A DNA stretch of 8,547 nucleotides from Gammaproteobacteria bacterium (GCA_026984275.1 JALSSM010000375.1:1-8547); one strand, 5' to 3'; shown: positions 1-6,522, counted from the first letter of the stretch. Translations and numbers: made by a program. Notes: a model not told the origin generated them from the letters alone.

Positions 1-78
1 AACCCCGTCTTCTAAATCCAGGGTGACGCTACCCTTTATAGTTTTGTAGATCTCGAAAAACAGACTCTTCCCGGACTG

Positions 79-933
79 TTAGTTAATTTTCAGTTTGACG
101 ATATTTTTATTCTTAGAAGAATTACTTTGATCTTCTGATAAATCCTGCTTCAACGATGTAAAAGGATGCAGATCAGTATCCATCAAATGGGAAGGTTTGA
201 CGTTTTGCAGGCTACGGAAAATATTCTCGATACGCCCCGGTACTTTTGACCATTCATTGAGCATGGCTTTGATCGCTACTCGTTGCAGGTGGTCCTGAGA
301 GCCGCAGAGGTTACAGGGGATGATCGGAAAGTCCTTGAGTTCAGCGTAGGCCAGGATGTCTTTTTCATTACAATAGGCCATCGGTCTGATGACGATATGT
401 TTGCCATTATCACTTTTCAGTTTTGGTGGCATGGCTTTCAACGTTCCACCATGAAACATATTCAAAAATACCGTCTCAATAATGTCGTCTCGATGATGGC
501 CCAGGGCAATTTTTGTAAATCCCTGCTCTTCAGCATAGCTATAAAGATTTCCTCGCCGTAATCGTGAACAAAGCCCACAGGTTGTTTTGCCTTCCGGGAT
601 GACGCGTTTAACAATGCTGTAGGTATCTTCTTCAATGATGTGGAAGGGAACACCAATGCTTTCAAGATATTCCGGCAGAATATGTTCGGGGAAACCGGGT
701 TGTTTCTGATCAAGATTGACAGCAGTGATTTCGAAGTTGACCGGTGCTGTTCGTTGCAGGTTCAATAGAATATCCAGCATGGTATAGGAATCTTTACCAC
801 CGGACAGGCACACCATGATCCGGTCGCCGTCTTCGATCATCTTGTAATCAGCGATCGCCTGTCCGACGTTCCTGCGCAGGCGTTTCTGTAGTTTATTGAA
901 TTCCAATGTCTGTTTTTTAAGGTCTTGTGGCAT
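79..933 (-). CDS. ttcA: tRNA 2-thiocytidine biosynthesis protein TtcA
   Basis: TtcA makes 2-thiocytidine at position 32 of certain tRNAs in the cytoplasm. It activates the base with ATP and transfers sulfur with the help of an iron-sulfur cluster. The 284-aa protein has the PP-loop SGGKDS at residues 44-49, a CGLC pair (C119, C122) and PCNLC at 206-210. C119, C122 and C210 match the three E. coli cluster ligands, C122, C125 and C213. Family blocks such as NKLQKRLRRNVG, GHHRDD and IIPCNLCGSQ are intact. I chose ATG 933 because homology begins there; the frame stays open to a TTG at 993, but that extension (about 20 residues, MIKRYIGWIHRF onward) looks unlike the family and has no ribosome site. 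The ATG itself has only a weak AAGA upstream. The C-terminal tail after about residue 255 is polar and shorter than in E. coli. It diverges from cysH, another PP-loop-fold protein of sulfur metabolism. Confidence 0.95.
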   Translation of the reverse strand: MPQDLKKQTLEFNKLQKRLRRNVGQAIADYKMIEDGDRIMVCLSGGKDSYTMLDILLNLQRTAPVNFEITAVNLDQKQPGFPEHILPEYLESIGVPFHIIEEDTYSIVKRVIPEGKTTCGLCSRLRRGNLYSYAEEQGFTKIALGHHRDDIIETVFLNMFHGGTLKAMPPKLKSDNGKHIVIRPMAYCNEKDILAYAELKDFPIIPCNLCGSQDHLQRVAIKAMLNEWSKVPGRIENIFRSLQNVKPSHLMDTDLHPFTSLKQDLSEDQSNSSKNKNIVKLKIN

Positions 934-1044
934 ATCTATATTCTTAAATAATCCTATAAAACGGTGAATCCAGCCGATATATCTCTTTATCAAAAGCTGA
1001 AATTATGGAATTATAGTCATATCAAATACGTTATTTATATCTAA
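934..1044. promoter_or_regulatory. divergent ttcA/cysH promoter region
   Basis: This AT-rich gap of 111 bp separates two divergent genes, so it must hold the start signals for both unless ttcA starts further upstream. For cysH the best candidate is a TATAGT -10 box at 1012-1017 with a poor TTATCA at 987-992, 19 bp apart. For ttcA I see only scattered TA-rich boxes. No convincing operator is visible. Neither gene has a strong Shine-Dalgarno sequence. Confidence 0.3.
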
Positions 1045-1704
1045 ATGTTATTAGCAAATAAAAATTTTCAGGTGGAACCTGCGACGATTGATCTCGAAAA
1101 GGTCAATGCCGAGCTGAAGCATAAGACACCTGAGGAAATTATCCAATGGGCGGTTGACCAAAATCGTAAGTTAATTGTTACAACGAAGTTTGGTCCGCAT
1201 TCCGCTGCATTACTGCATCTGGTGACGCAACAAAAACCGGACACCCCCGTTTTATGGGCCGATCATGGCTATAATACAAAATCGACTTATCTGTTTGCTG
1301 ATAAACTGATTAAACAGTTATCGCTGAATATGAAGATTTACACTCCTGAGGTGACTTCTGCCCGACGCGATGCACTTATGGGAGGCGTTCCTGAAATTGG
1401 TGATCCTTTACACGAGGAATTTACTCGTCAGGTGAAGCTGGAACCATTCAACCGGGCGTTTGATGAACTTCAGCCAGAACTTTGGTTAACCGGGATCCGA
1501 AAAGATCAAACTGAATTCCGTCAGTCTCTGGATATCGTGACCCTCACCAAACGAGGCATTTACAAAGTTGCACCGCTCTTCAACTGGACAGAAATCGATG
1601 TGGAAGGTTATTTGTATGAGCATGATCTTCCCACTGAAGCAGATTATTTTGATCCGACCAAGGTATTGTCTGATCGAGAATGTGGACTGCACTACGAGAT
1701 TTAA
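1045..1704 (+). CDS. cysH: short phosphoadenylyl-sulfate (PAPS) reductase family protein
   Basis: The family reduces activated sulfate (PAPS or APS) to sulfite with electrons from thioredoxin or glutaredoxin, a cytoplasmic step of cysteine synthesis. The protein has 219 aa. It has a modified PP-loop TTKFG (46-50, versus SSSFG in E. coli CysH), TGIRKDQ (149-155), KVAPLFNW (174-181) and the C-terminal catalytic motif ECGLH with C213. C213 is its only cysteine, so it lacks the CC...CxxC cluster ligands of APS reductases and fits the thioredoxin-dependent PAPS type. It is about 25 aa shorter than E. coli CysH. The loss lies between YFDP (201-204) and RECGLH, where E. coli carries the GYxSxGDxHTT segment. 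The start is the ATG directly after an in-frame TAA at 1042; no ribosome site is evident. Family membership is firm; true PAPS reductase activity is less certain because of the missing segment. The stop codon overlaps that of psd. Confidence 0.85.
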   Translation: MLLANKNFQVEPATIDLEKVNAELKHKTPEEIIQWAVDQNRKLIVTTKFGPHSAALLHLVTQQKPDTPVLWADHGYNTKSTYLFADKLIKQLSLNMKIYTPEVTSARRDALMGGVPEIGDPLHEEFTRQVKLEPFNRAFDELQPELWLTGIRKDQTEFRQSLDIVTLTKRGIYKVAPLFNWTEIDVEGYLYEHDLPTEADYFDPTKVLSDRECGLHYEI

Positions 1705-2570
1705 GCTGTCTTTTCGATCACCTGACCAATCAGTTGTCCCATCTGCAGGATTGAATCTCTTTGTAGTTCTTCAACCCAGCGAATCTGATCTTTTCCAAAT
1801 AAAAGGATCACGGTTGATCCCATATTAAATCGGCCCATTTCTTCACCTTTTTTCAGGGTCAGGCTGCCATCATATTCCCATGTTTTTATTTCATTTCCAT
1901 AAGGTGGGGTGATCATTCCCTGATGCCAGACGGTTTCCATACTGCCGACAAAAATAGCGCCAACCAGAATAATAACCATCGGACCTGCTTTTGTATCAAA
2001 CCAGATAATCGTGCGTTCATTTCGCGCAAATAATGCTGGGACATGTCGAACAGTTCGTTGGTTAACAGCGAATAACTTGCCCGGGACATAGGTCATTTTT
2101 TTTAGTCTGCCGTCTAAAGGCATGTGAATTCGATGATAGTCTCTCGGTGAAAGATAAAGCGTTGCGAAATGACCATTGATAAAAAAATCGGATAGTGTCT
2201 GATCATTGGCGAGCAATGATGACAGTGAGTAGGTTTTACCCTTCGCCTGAAATAACTGGGTGTCATTGATCGGTCCAATTTGACTGACCGCTCCGTCAAC
2301 AGGTGAAGCAATAGCCTTTTCTTCTGCGGTGACAGGTCTGGCGTCAGTTCGCAGTTGTCGGACAAAAAAATCATTGAAATGGATATAGTTTGCAGGGTTC
2401 TGTTCTACAGCAACGTCCATATCAACCTTATACAGTTTTATAACGGTTTTAATCAGGAAATTTTTTATAAAACCAATTTTACAACGTGTCAGCTTATACA
2501 TCTGCATGGAAAGCCAGTGCTGGGGAATGATACGTTGCAGCAGGATAAAAACCTGATCAATCATCTTCAT
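1701..2570 (-). CDS. psd: phosphatidylserine decarboxylase proenzyme
   Basis: Psd decarboxylates phosphatidylserine to phosphatidylethanolamine at the inner membrane. The proenzyme cleaves itself between Gly and Ser, giving a beta chain and a small alpha chain with an N-terminal pyruvoyl group. In this 289-aa protein the cleavage motif is NMGST at 249-253 (G251/S252; E. coli has LGST). The likely processing triad is D92 (in SPVDG), H149 (in SPRDYHRIHMP) and S252. Other family blocks are HFNDFFVRQL (64-73) and YVPGKLFAVN (161-170). Length is normal for the short bacterial form. It is the last gene of the Sco-PCuAC-psd operon, starting 6 nt after the PCuAC stop with no clear ribosome site, so coupled translation is likely. 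ATG 2564, two codons in, is an alternative start. Its 3' end converges on cysH and the two stops overlap by 4 bp, leaving no room for a separate terminator. Confidence 0.95.
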   Translation of the reverse strand: MKMIDQVFILLQRIIPQHWLSMQMYKLTRCKIGFIKNFLIKTVIKLYKVDMDVAVEQNPANYIHFNDFFVRQLRTDARPVTAEEKAIASPVDGAVSQIGPINDTQLFQAKGKTYSLSSLLANDQTLSDFFINGHFATLYLSPRDYHRIHMPLDGRLKKMTYVPGKLFAVNQRTVRHVPALFARNERTIIWFDTKAGPMVIILVGAIFVGSMETVWHQGMITPPYGNEIKTWEYDGSLTLKKGEEMGRFNMGSTVILLFGKDQIRWVEELQRDSILQMGQLIGQVIEKTA

Positions 2571-2576
2571 GAAAAA

Positions 2577-3020
2577 TTATTGCATATTTTCGTTAGAAGA
2601 TTTTTTGACAACGGCGGTTATTTCCTGACGTTCAAGGTTTTTGAAGATTAGAGTTAATTTGACCTCATCTCCTTCTTTCAGTGGAATTTTTCTCCCCATA
2701 AGCATGATGTGATATTCCCCTGGTTTAAACTCAAAACTGGAATGTGCCGGTATAACGATGTGATCAGCATGATGCATTTTAGCGATACCATCGATTATTT
2801 CTGTTTTATGAAACATCAGATTTTCAAATGCCGGACTGTCAGCATCGATTAACACCATATCTTGATCCGTCGGGTTTTTTAATGTCATATAAGCCGCCCA
2901 TACTTTTACTGTGGGAGGGGCTTCTCGAAGCCAGGCATTCTCCGTAGTAACAGTTTGTTCGGCAAGTGCACTGAACGAGAGAAAAGAAATTAAGAATATT
3001 AAGAGTCGCTTTTTCATCAT
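2577..3020 (-). CDS. periplasmic PCu(A)C-family copper chaperone
   Basis: PCu(A)C proteins bind Cu(I) in the periplasm and help deliver it, together with Sco, to the CuA centre of cytochrome c oxidase. The 147-aa product has a signal peptide (MMKKR, then a hydrophobic stretch, with a likely cut after ALA at residue 20). The copper motif H-x10-M-x21-H-x-M is perfect: H71, M82, H104 and M106. The C-terminal region (IPLKEGDEVKLTLIF) is the usual beta-sandwich end of the family, and the last residues (KKSSNENMQ) are a polar tail. The start codon overlaps the Sco stop (ATGA), and a second ATG at 3017 would remove one residue. There is no good Shine-Dalgarno sequence, so translation is probably coupled to Sco. 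The chaperone and Sco being adjacent strongly supports the assignment. Confidence 0.93.
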   Translation of the reverse strand: MMKKRLLIFLISFLSFSALAEQTVTTENAWLREAPPTVKVWAAYMTLKNPTDQDMVLIDADSPAFENLMFHKTEIIDGIAKMHHADHIVIPAHSSFEFKPGEYHIMLMGRKIPLKEGDEVKLTLIFKNLERQEITAVVKKSSNENMQ

Positions 3021-3679
3021 GATTGATGGTTGATAAAGTCAACCATGGCCAGGTAACGTTGTTTGATGTCAGTCTTGTCATGGGGTGCCGAAAAGATTCC
3101 GATCAGCCTGGCTTCTGGTCCAATGAATAAAATGGATGCGGAGTGATCCATAAGATAATCGGAAGCATTCGTTGAATTTTTATCTGGTATTTTCATAGAC
3201 AAAACCCCTATCTGTTTTGTCAGCGCCGCAATCGCTTCTTCTGACCCCGTCAAACCCTGAAAGGATGGATTAAAATAGGCAACATAGTCAGCCAGCTGCT
3301 TTTGTGTATCACGTTCTGGATCGACGGTGATAAAGATCACTTGTGGTACAGGCTTATTCTCTGCAGATAACTCATTTACGATCGAATTCATTAATGTCAT
3401 CGTTGTCGGACAGACATCTGGACAGTGTGTATAACCAAAAAAGAGTAGTGACCATTGGCCTTTTAAATTTTCAAGATTGAAGGGTTTACCATTTTGATCA
3501 ATCAATTGAAACGGTGTGATCGGCTTTGGGTTGGGCCACAATAAACCGGGGATGGTTACATCTGTTCGGGCTATCTGGCCAGGTTTGTTTATTATCAGTG
3601 AGAGCAGAACACCAACTACAAGTCCTATTATTGCCAGCAGGATTGGGAAGAGTCTTTTAGATTTAGAAGCAGGATCCAT
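3017..3679 (-). CDS. SCO1/SenC family copper-binding protein
   Basis: Sco proteins are membrane-anchored, thioredoxin-fold proteins that face the periplasm. They carry copper, or reduce the CuA cysteines, for assembly of cytochrome c oxidase. The 220-aa protein has one N-terminal membrane helix (about 10-31) after a short, positively charged cytoplasmic end. The thioredoxin-like domain covers about 50-218, with the Cu ligands CPDVCP (C86, C90) and H179 in MDHS. The motif FGYTHCPDVCPTT and the block ITVDPERDT are typical of the family, and length is normal. It is the first gene of the operon with the PCuAC chaperone and psd. A GTGACA-18-TATAAT promoter lies immediately upstream, and no ribosome site fits between its -10 box and the ATG, so the transcript may be leaderless. 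The next in-frame Met would remove the membrane anchor, so ATG 3679 is the sensible start. Confidence 0.93.
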   Translation of the reverse strand: MDPASKSKRLFPILLAIIGLVVGVLLSLIINKPGQIARTDVTIPGLLWPNPKPITPFQLIDQNGKPFNLENLKGQWSLLFFGYTHCPDVCPTTMTLMNSIVNELSAENKPVPQVIFITVDPERDTQKQLADYVAYFNPSFQGLTGSEEAIAALTKQIGVLSMKIPDKNSTNASDYLMDHSASILFIGPEARLIGIFSAPHDKTDIKQRYLAMVDFINHQS

Positions 3680-3685
3680 CTTCGA

Positions 3686-3715
3686 ATTATACTGATAATA
3701 TCAAAGTTATGTCAC
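3686..3715 (-). promoter_or_regulatory. sigma70-type promoter of the Sco-PCuAC-psd operon
   Basis: On the minus strand a -35 box GTGACA (3715-3710, 5 of 6 consensus) is followed after 18 bp by a perfect TATAAT (3691-3686). Transcription would start about 7 nt further on, at 3680 or 3679, which is the start codon of the Sco gene. It lies just downstream of the hairpin at 3737-3764, which fits a boundary between transcription units. A second weaker box, TATTAT at 3700-3695, has no matching -35. Confidence 0.55.
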
Positions 3716-3736
3716 ACGATTACATTGACCTGGAAA

Positions 3737-3764
3737 GGAGATCTGATGTCAAAACCAGATCTCC
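3737..3764 (-). terminator. hairpin, probable terminator of the 237-aa secreted protein gene
   Basis: A perfect 9-bp inverted repeat, GGAGATCTG (3737-3745) and CAGATCTCC (3756-3764), is separated by a 10-nt loop. On the minus strand it lies about 30 bp after the stop codon at 3793 and is followed by only three T residues before CC. The stem is convincing but the T-tract is short, so termination may be partial or need Rho. It sits between that gene and the Sco promoter. Confidence 0.5.
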
Positions 3765-3792
3765 CGATTTATTCTCGAAAAATTATTCCTGT

Positions 3793-4506
3793 TTATCGTA
3801 TCTTGAACGTAATCCAGTCACTGGCAACATTAGATGTTATCTGAATTATCCCGGAATCTTTTTCGACCGCTCTTCTAACCTGGAAAAAGACCCGCTTACG
3901 ACCTTCACCATTGCTGAGTGTATAAAGAGGTGTTTTTTGAAATTCCTGCCAGCTTGAGTCTTTGAATTCAGGATCTTCACTGATCCGGTAATGGGTTGGC
4001 TGTCCAGAGATCCGTGGAATGAGGACAACACTGCGACTCGTAGTGACTTTATGCCCCCGGTCGAGTTTAAGATCGGCTATTCTCAGAGCATTGTGTTTTG
4101 AGATGCCCGGTTTGATCTCAATCATTGCAGGTGGTGCCTCGCAAACCGGTCCAAGACCACCTCTTGGTAAATCAATCGTCCTGACAAGATCGATATCCCC
4201 TGTGGGGAGTATGCGTTGCAATCCTTTATGCTGAGGATCGGAGACAGTGAGCAGAATTTGTGTTCTGGGTAGTGTCTCCGAAAAAACGGCATTTCCTCTG
4301 GCATCGGTTCGAAGTGCAGCAAACTGATTTGGGTTCGCCGATGTTCCAAGACAGACAGCCACTCCTTTCAGTGGTTTGGCATTGTTTGCGTCATGCACAT
4401 GAATTTTGATGTTGTTAGCTGATGCATTGAACGAGAAAGCCAGCATGAATACAGCAATGCAAGCTGATAGTTGTTCGAGCAATGTGGAAAATAATTGTCT
4501 ATCCAT
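3793..4506 (-). CDS. secreted protein with a carboxypeptidase-regulatory-like domain, function unknown
   Basis: I do not recognise a named gene. The 237-aa product has a signal peptide: hydrophobic stretch about 13-26, likely cut after ASA at residue 30, so it should be periplasmic or extracellular. Residues about 33-115 resemble a carboxypeptidase regulatory-like (transthyretin-type) beta-sandwich: IKIHVHDANNAKPLKGVAVCL, then RTDARGNAVF. C52 and C122 are the only cysteines of the mature protein and could form a disulfide. The C-terminal part (about 160-237) has YRISEDPEF, GEGRKRVFFQVRR and SNVASDWITF, a pattern like Ig/fibronectin-type surface repeats. No catalytic motif is visible; binding or adhesion is only a guess. 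ATG 4506 is supported by a good GAGGG ribosome site at 4517-4513. It appears to be a single-gene unit ending at the hairpin 3737-3764, with the palindrome 4576-4593 upstream. Confidence 0.8.
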   Translation of the reverse strand: MDRQLFSTLLEQLSACIAVFMLAFSFNASANNIKIHVHDANNAKPLKGVAVCLGTSANPNQFAALRTDARGNAVFSETLPRTQILLTVSDPQHKGLQRILPTGDIDLVRTIDLPRGGLGPVCEAPPAMIEIKPGISKHNALRIADLKLDRGHKVTTSRSVVLIPRISGQPTHYRISEDPEFKDSSWQEFQKTPLYTLSNGEGRKRVFFQVRRAVEKDSGIIQITSNVASDWITFKIR

Positions 4507-4575
4507 GATTATCCCTCGCGATTATCCATTAATCTTTATTTTTATAGGTGATCCAGCTTACTGAAAAAACAGAAG

Positions 4576-4593
4576 GTGTCAACTTATTGACAC
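4576..4593. promoter_or_regulatory. perfect 18-bp palindrome, candidate operator
   Basis: GTGTCAA (4576-4582) and TTGACAC (4587-4593) are perfect 7-bp arms around a 4-bp centre. The size and symmetry suit a dimeric helix-turn-helix regulator. Each arm contains TTGACA, the sigma70 -35 consensus, one on each strand, but no matching -10 box lies at normal spacing in either direction. It is 70 bp upstream of the minus-strand secreted-protein gene and about 340 bp upstream of lgt. No transcription factor is named. Confidence 0.45.
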
Positions 4594-4775
4594 TATAGCA
4601 TATTTCAGGCCATTGTATAGAAACCACAGCCTGCTCATTGATACAGGGGCTAGTTTTTGAATTCAGGCATGTTAGCCCGGATATTACATAAAGGCCGGTA
4701 TCTAAAATCAAACTTTGTATGTATATTGTTATTATTGAAAAACAGGCACTTTATTCGGTTTATACTTTGTATCTG

Positions 4776-4895
4776 AACGGTTTTCTGAAAAATCTGGCTA
4801 CGAATATGGAACAAAATCCTTCAAACCATAGCTCTGGTTATGCTTTTCAGGATATTTATCCCATCTTCTTTGCCAGATTTTCCAGAAATTCCGTT
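4776..4895 (+). repeat. long inverted repeat in the lgt leader
   Basis: The left arm 4776-4798 and right arm 4872-4895 are near-perfect reverse complements. The inner 17 bases (4782-4798 against 4872-4888) match at 16 positions. After a small interruption (one base against two) a further 5 bases, AACGG against CCGTT, also pair. The arms enclose 73 nt that contain a smaller palindrome, GGATATTTATCC (4850-4861). If transcription begins near the TATACT box at 4761-4766, this structure would form almost at the 5' end of the lgt mRNA, ending 37 nt before the start codon. A regulatory leader or the remnant of a small repeat element are both possible; no target-site duplication is seen. Confidence 0.65.
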
Positions 4896-4932
4896 CCCTT
4901 TATGCATTATCCGGGCTAGAATTTCGACCTCA

Positions 4933-5724
4933 ATGATTCAATTCCCAAATATCGATCCTATCGCTGTTCAAATTGGTCCGCTGGCAATCCGCTGGTACGG
5001 GATCAGTTATCTTGTGGGCATTGGTCTGGCATGGATGCTGTTGAGCTGGCGAGCCAGATCAAAAGAAAACTGGAACGGTGATCAGGTTGCGGATCTGGTG
5101 GTTTATGCCGCACTTGGGGCTGTTCTTGGTGGCCGCCTGGGCTATGTTCTGCTTTACAAACTTTCTTCCTATATGGCCGATCCGCTGTCCATTTTCAAGG
5201 TCTGGGAAGGCGGAATGTCATTCCATGGTGGTCTGATCGGCGTTCTGATCGCGTTCGCATTATTCTCCAGAAAAACCGGCAAATCATTTTTCCAGATCGC
5301 TGATTTTACTGCTCCAGTTGTTCCTGTGGGCTTGTTTTTTGGCCGCATCGCAAACTTTATTAATGGTGAATTATGGGGTGCACCAACCGATAAACCCTGG
5401 GGAGTGGTTTTCCCAGGTTATGCTGCTGGTGGTGTGCCGAGACATCCATCACAGCTCTATGAAGCGGCACTCGAAGGTTTGCTTCTGTTCCTGATCCTGT
5501 GGTTTTTCTCACGCAAAGAAAGACCTCTCAGAGCCGTTTCCGGACTGTTTCTACTGGGTTATGGCTGTTTTCGTTTTCTGGTGGAGTTTATTCGCGAACC
5601 TGATGCACATGTGGGGTATATCGCCTTTGACTGGGTGACATTGGGACAGGTTTATTCATTGCCGATGATCATTATTGGATTGATCCTGTTACTACTCGCC
5701 TATCGAAATAAAGAGGAATCTTAA
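4933..5724 (+). CDS. lgt: prolipoprotein diacylglyceryl transferase
   Basis: Lgt transfers diacylglycerol from phosphatidylglycerol to the lipobox cysteine of prolipoproteins, the first step of lipoprotein maturation at the inner membrane. The 263-aa protein is polytopic, with about seven hydrophobic segments. The Lgt signature GRIANFINGELWG is at 137-149, with R138, N141 and E146. The conserved Y22 (RWYG), H98 (MSFHGG), and R214 and E218 (FRFLVEF) match residues known to be needed in E. coli Lgt. The final helix is followed by a charged tail, YRNKEES. I chose ATG 4933 because homology begins at MIQFPNIDP. An in-frame ATG at 4840 adds 31 residues unlike the family, crossing the inverted repeat. 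ATG 4933 has no strong ribosome site, so the structured leader may matter for expression. It is the first gene of lgt-thyA-folA. Confidence 0.95.
   Translation: MIQFPNIDPIAVQIGPLAIRWYGISYLVGIGLAWMLLSWRARSKENWNGDQVADLVVYAALGAVLGGRLGYVLLYKLSSYMADPLSIFKVWEGGMSFHGGLIGVLIAFALFSRKTGKSFFQIADFTAPVVPVGLFFGRIANFINGELWGAPTDKPWGVVFPGYAAGGVPRHPSQLYEAALEGLLLFLILWFFSRKERPLRAVSGLFLLGYGCFRFLVEFIREPDAHVGYIAFDWVTLGQVYSLPMIIIGLILLLLAYRNKEES
5712..5717 (+). promoter_or_regulatory. ribosome binding site of thyA inside the end of lgt
   Basis: AGAGGA at 5712-5717 lies 8 nt before the GTG at 5726 and within the last codons of lgt. It supports GTG as the thyA start and suggests translational coupling across the 1-nt gap between the genes. 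Confidence 0.75.
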
Positions 5725-5725
5725 A

Positions 5726-6520
5726 GTGCAGCAATATCTCGATCTTTTAAGACATGTCAAAGAGTCTGGTGTGGAAAAAAACGATCGGACCGGTACAGGG
5801 ACAAAGAGTGTTTTTGGTTATCAGATGCGTTTTGATCTGGCGCAGGGCTTTCCGGCTGTTACAACTAAAAAGATCCATTTCAAATCCGTTATTTTTGAAC
5901 TGCTCTGGTTTTTGCAGGGCGAAACCAATGTTCAGAGTTTGCAGCAGCAGGGTGTTTCGATCTGGGATGAGTGGGCTGATGAAAACGGTGATCTTGGACC
6001 GGTGTATGGATCACAATGGCGTTCATGGCCAACAACTGATGGTCAGTCCATCGATCAGATCTCACAATTGATCGATCAGATTAAAAATGATCCTGATTCC
6101 CGTCGCCTGATCGTCAGTGCCTGGAATGTGGGTGAGTTGGATAAAATGGCACTGGCTCCCTGTCATGCCTTCTTTCAGTTCTATGTGGCGAATGGAAAGC
6201 TATCCTGCCAGCTTTACCAGCGCAGTGCCGATATTTTTCTCGGTGTGCCGTTCAACATTTCATCCTATGCACTTCTTACCATGATGATCGCGCAGGTGTC
6301 AGGTTTACAACCGGGAGAATTTGTCCACACCTTAGGAGATGCACATATATACGTTAATCATTTTGATCAGGTTGATACGCAATTACAGCGAGATCCTTTA
6401 CCGTTACCGGAGATGAAAATAAATCCAGATGTGAGAACTATTTTTGATTTCAGGTATGAAGACTTTGAACTGAATAATTACCAAAGTTATCCCGCCATTC
6501 CTGCACCGATCGCCGTTTAA
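5726..6520 (+). CDS. thyA: thymidylate synthase
   Basis: ThyA methylates dUMP to dTMP using 5,10-methylenetetrahydrofolate and releases dihydrofolate. The protein has 264 aa, the same length as E. coli ThyA, and its key residues align without gaps. The nucleophile is C146 in LAPCHAFF. R21, R126, R127 and R166 are the phosphate-binding arginines. D169, N177, H207 and Y209 are the other dUMP and folate contacts. The start is GTG, one base after the lgt stop, with a strong ribosome site. The folate-cycle partner folA follows after 2 nt, so the dihydrofolate made here can be reduced by the next gene's product. The C-terminus (PAIPAPIAV) resembles the conserved tail that closes on the active site. 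Confidence 0.97.
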   Translation: MQQYLDLLRHVKESGVEKNDRTGTGTKSVFGYQMRFDLAQGFPAVTTKKIHFKSVIFELLWFLQGETNVQSLQQQGVSIWDEWADENGDLGPVYGSQWRSWPTTDGQSIDQISQLIDQIKNDPDSRRLIVSAWNVGELDKMALAPCHAFFQFYVANGKLSCQLYQRSADIFLGVPFNISSYALLTMMIAQVSGLQPGEFVHTLGDAHIYVNHFDQVDTQLQRDPLPLPEMKINPDVRTIFDFRYEDFELNNYQSYPAIPAPIAV

Positions 6521-6522
6521 AT

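Larger units (their letters stand above)
4507..4932. other. non-coding region between divergent secreted-protein gene and lgt
   Basis: No convincing gene lies in these 426 bases; the short open frames here (4529-4711 minus, 4719-4919 plus) look like chance. The region holds a palindrome at 4576-4593 and a long inverted repeat at 4776-4895, listed separately. For lgt the best promoter candidate is TATACT at 4761-4766; the only -35-like box, TTGAAA (4735-4740), is 20 bp away, which is too far for a good promoter. For the minus-strand gene, TATAAA at 4546-4541 is a possible -10 box without a good -35. A minor 6-bp inverted repeat, GGGCTA/TAGCCC, spans 4647-4678. Confidence 0.6.

Noticed and set aside
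1..78. Possible fragment of a neighbouring gene at the left edge
   Set aside because: One minus frame (after the ttcA stop) and one plus frame (to TAG at 47-49) are open for part of it, but there is no start, no recognisable motif and too little sequence to choose.
55..85. Rho-independent terminator for ttcA
   Set aside because: Only a 5-bp stem AACAG/CTGTT with a 12-nt loop precedes a short T run; too weak to call.
934..993. N-terminal extension of TtcA to TTG 993
   Set aside because: The extra 20 residues do not resemble TtcA, TTG has no ribosome site, and homology begins at ATG 933.
4587..4621. TTGACA at 4587-4592 as the -35 of a plus-strand promoter
   Set aside because: The nearest TATA-like boxes are 21-23 bp downstream, too far; the hexamer is better explained as half of the palindrome.
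4529..4711. 60-residue minus-strand frame between the secreted-protein gene and lgt
   Set aside because: Composition is not protein-like, there is no start signal, and it covers the palindrome region.
4719..4919. 66-residue open frame, or a 37-residue leader peptide from ATG 4807, upstream of lgt
   Set aside because: No ribosome site, no recognisable protein features, and it coincides with the inverted repeat that better explains this DNA.
4840..4932. Longer Lgt start at ATG 4840
   Set aside because: The 31 added residues are not Lgt-like and overlap the inverted repeat; the family N-terminus fits ATG 4933.
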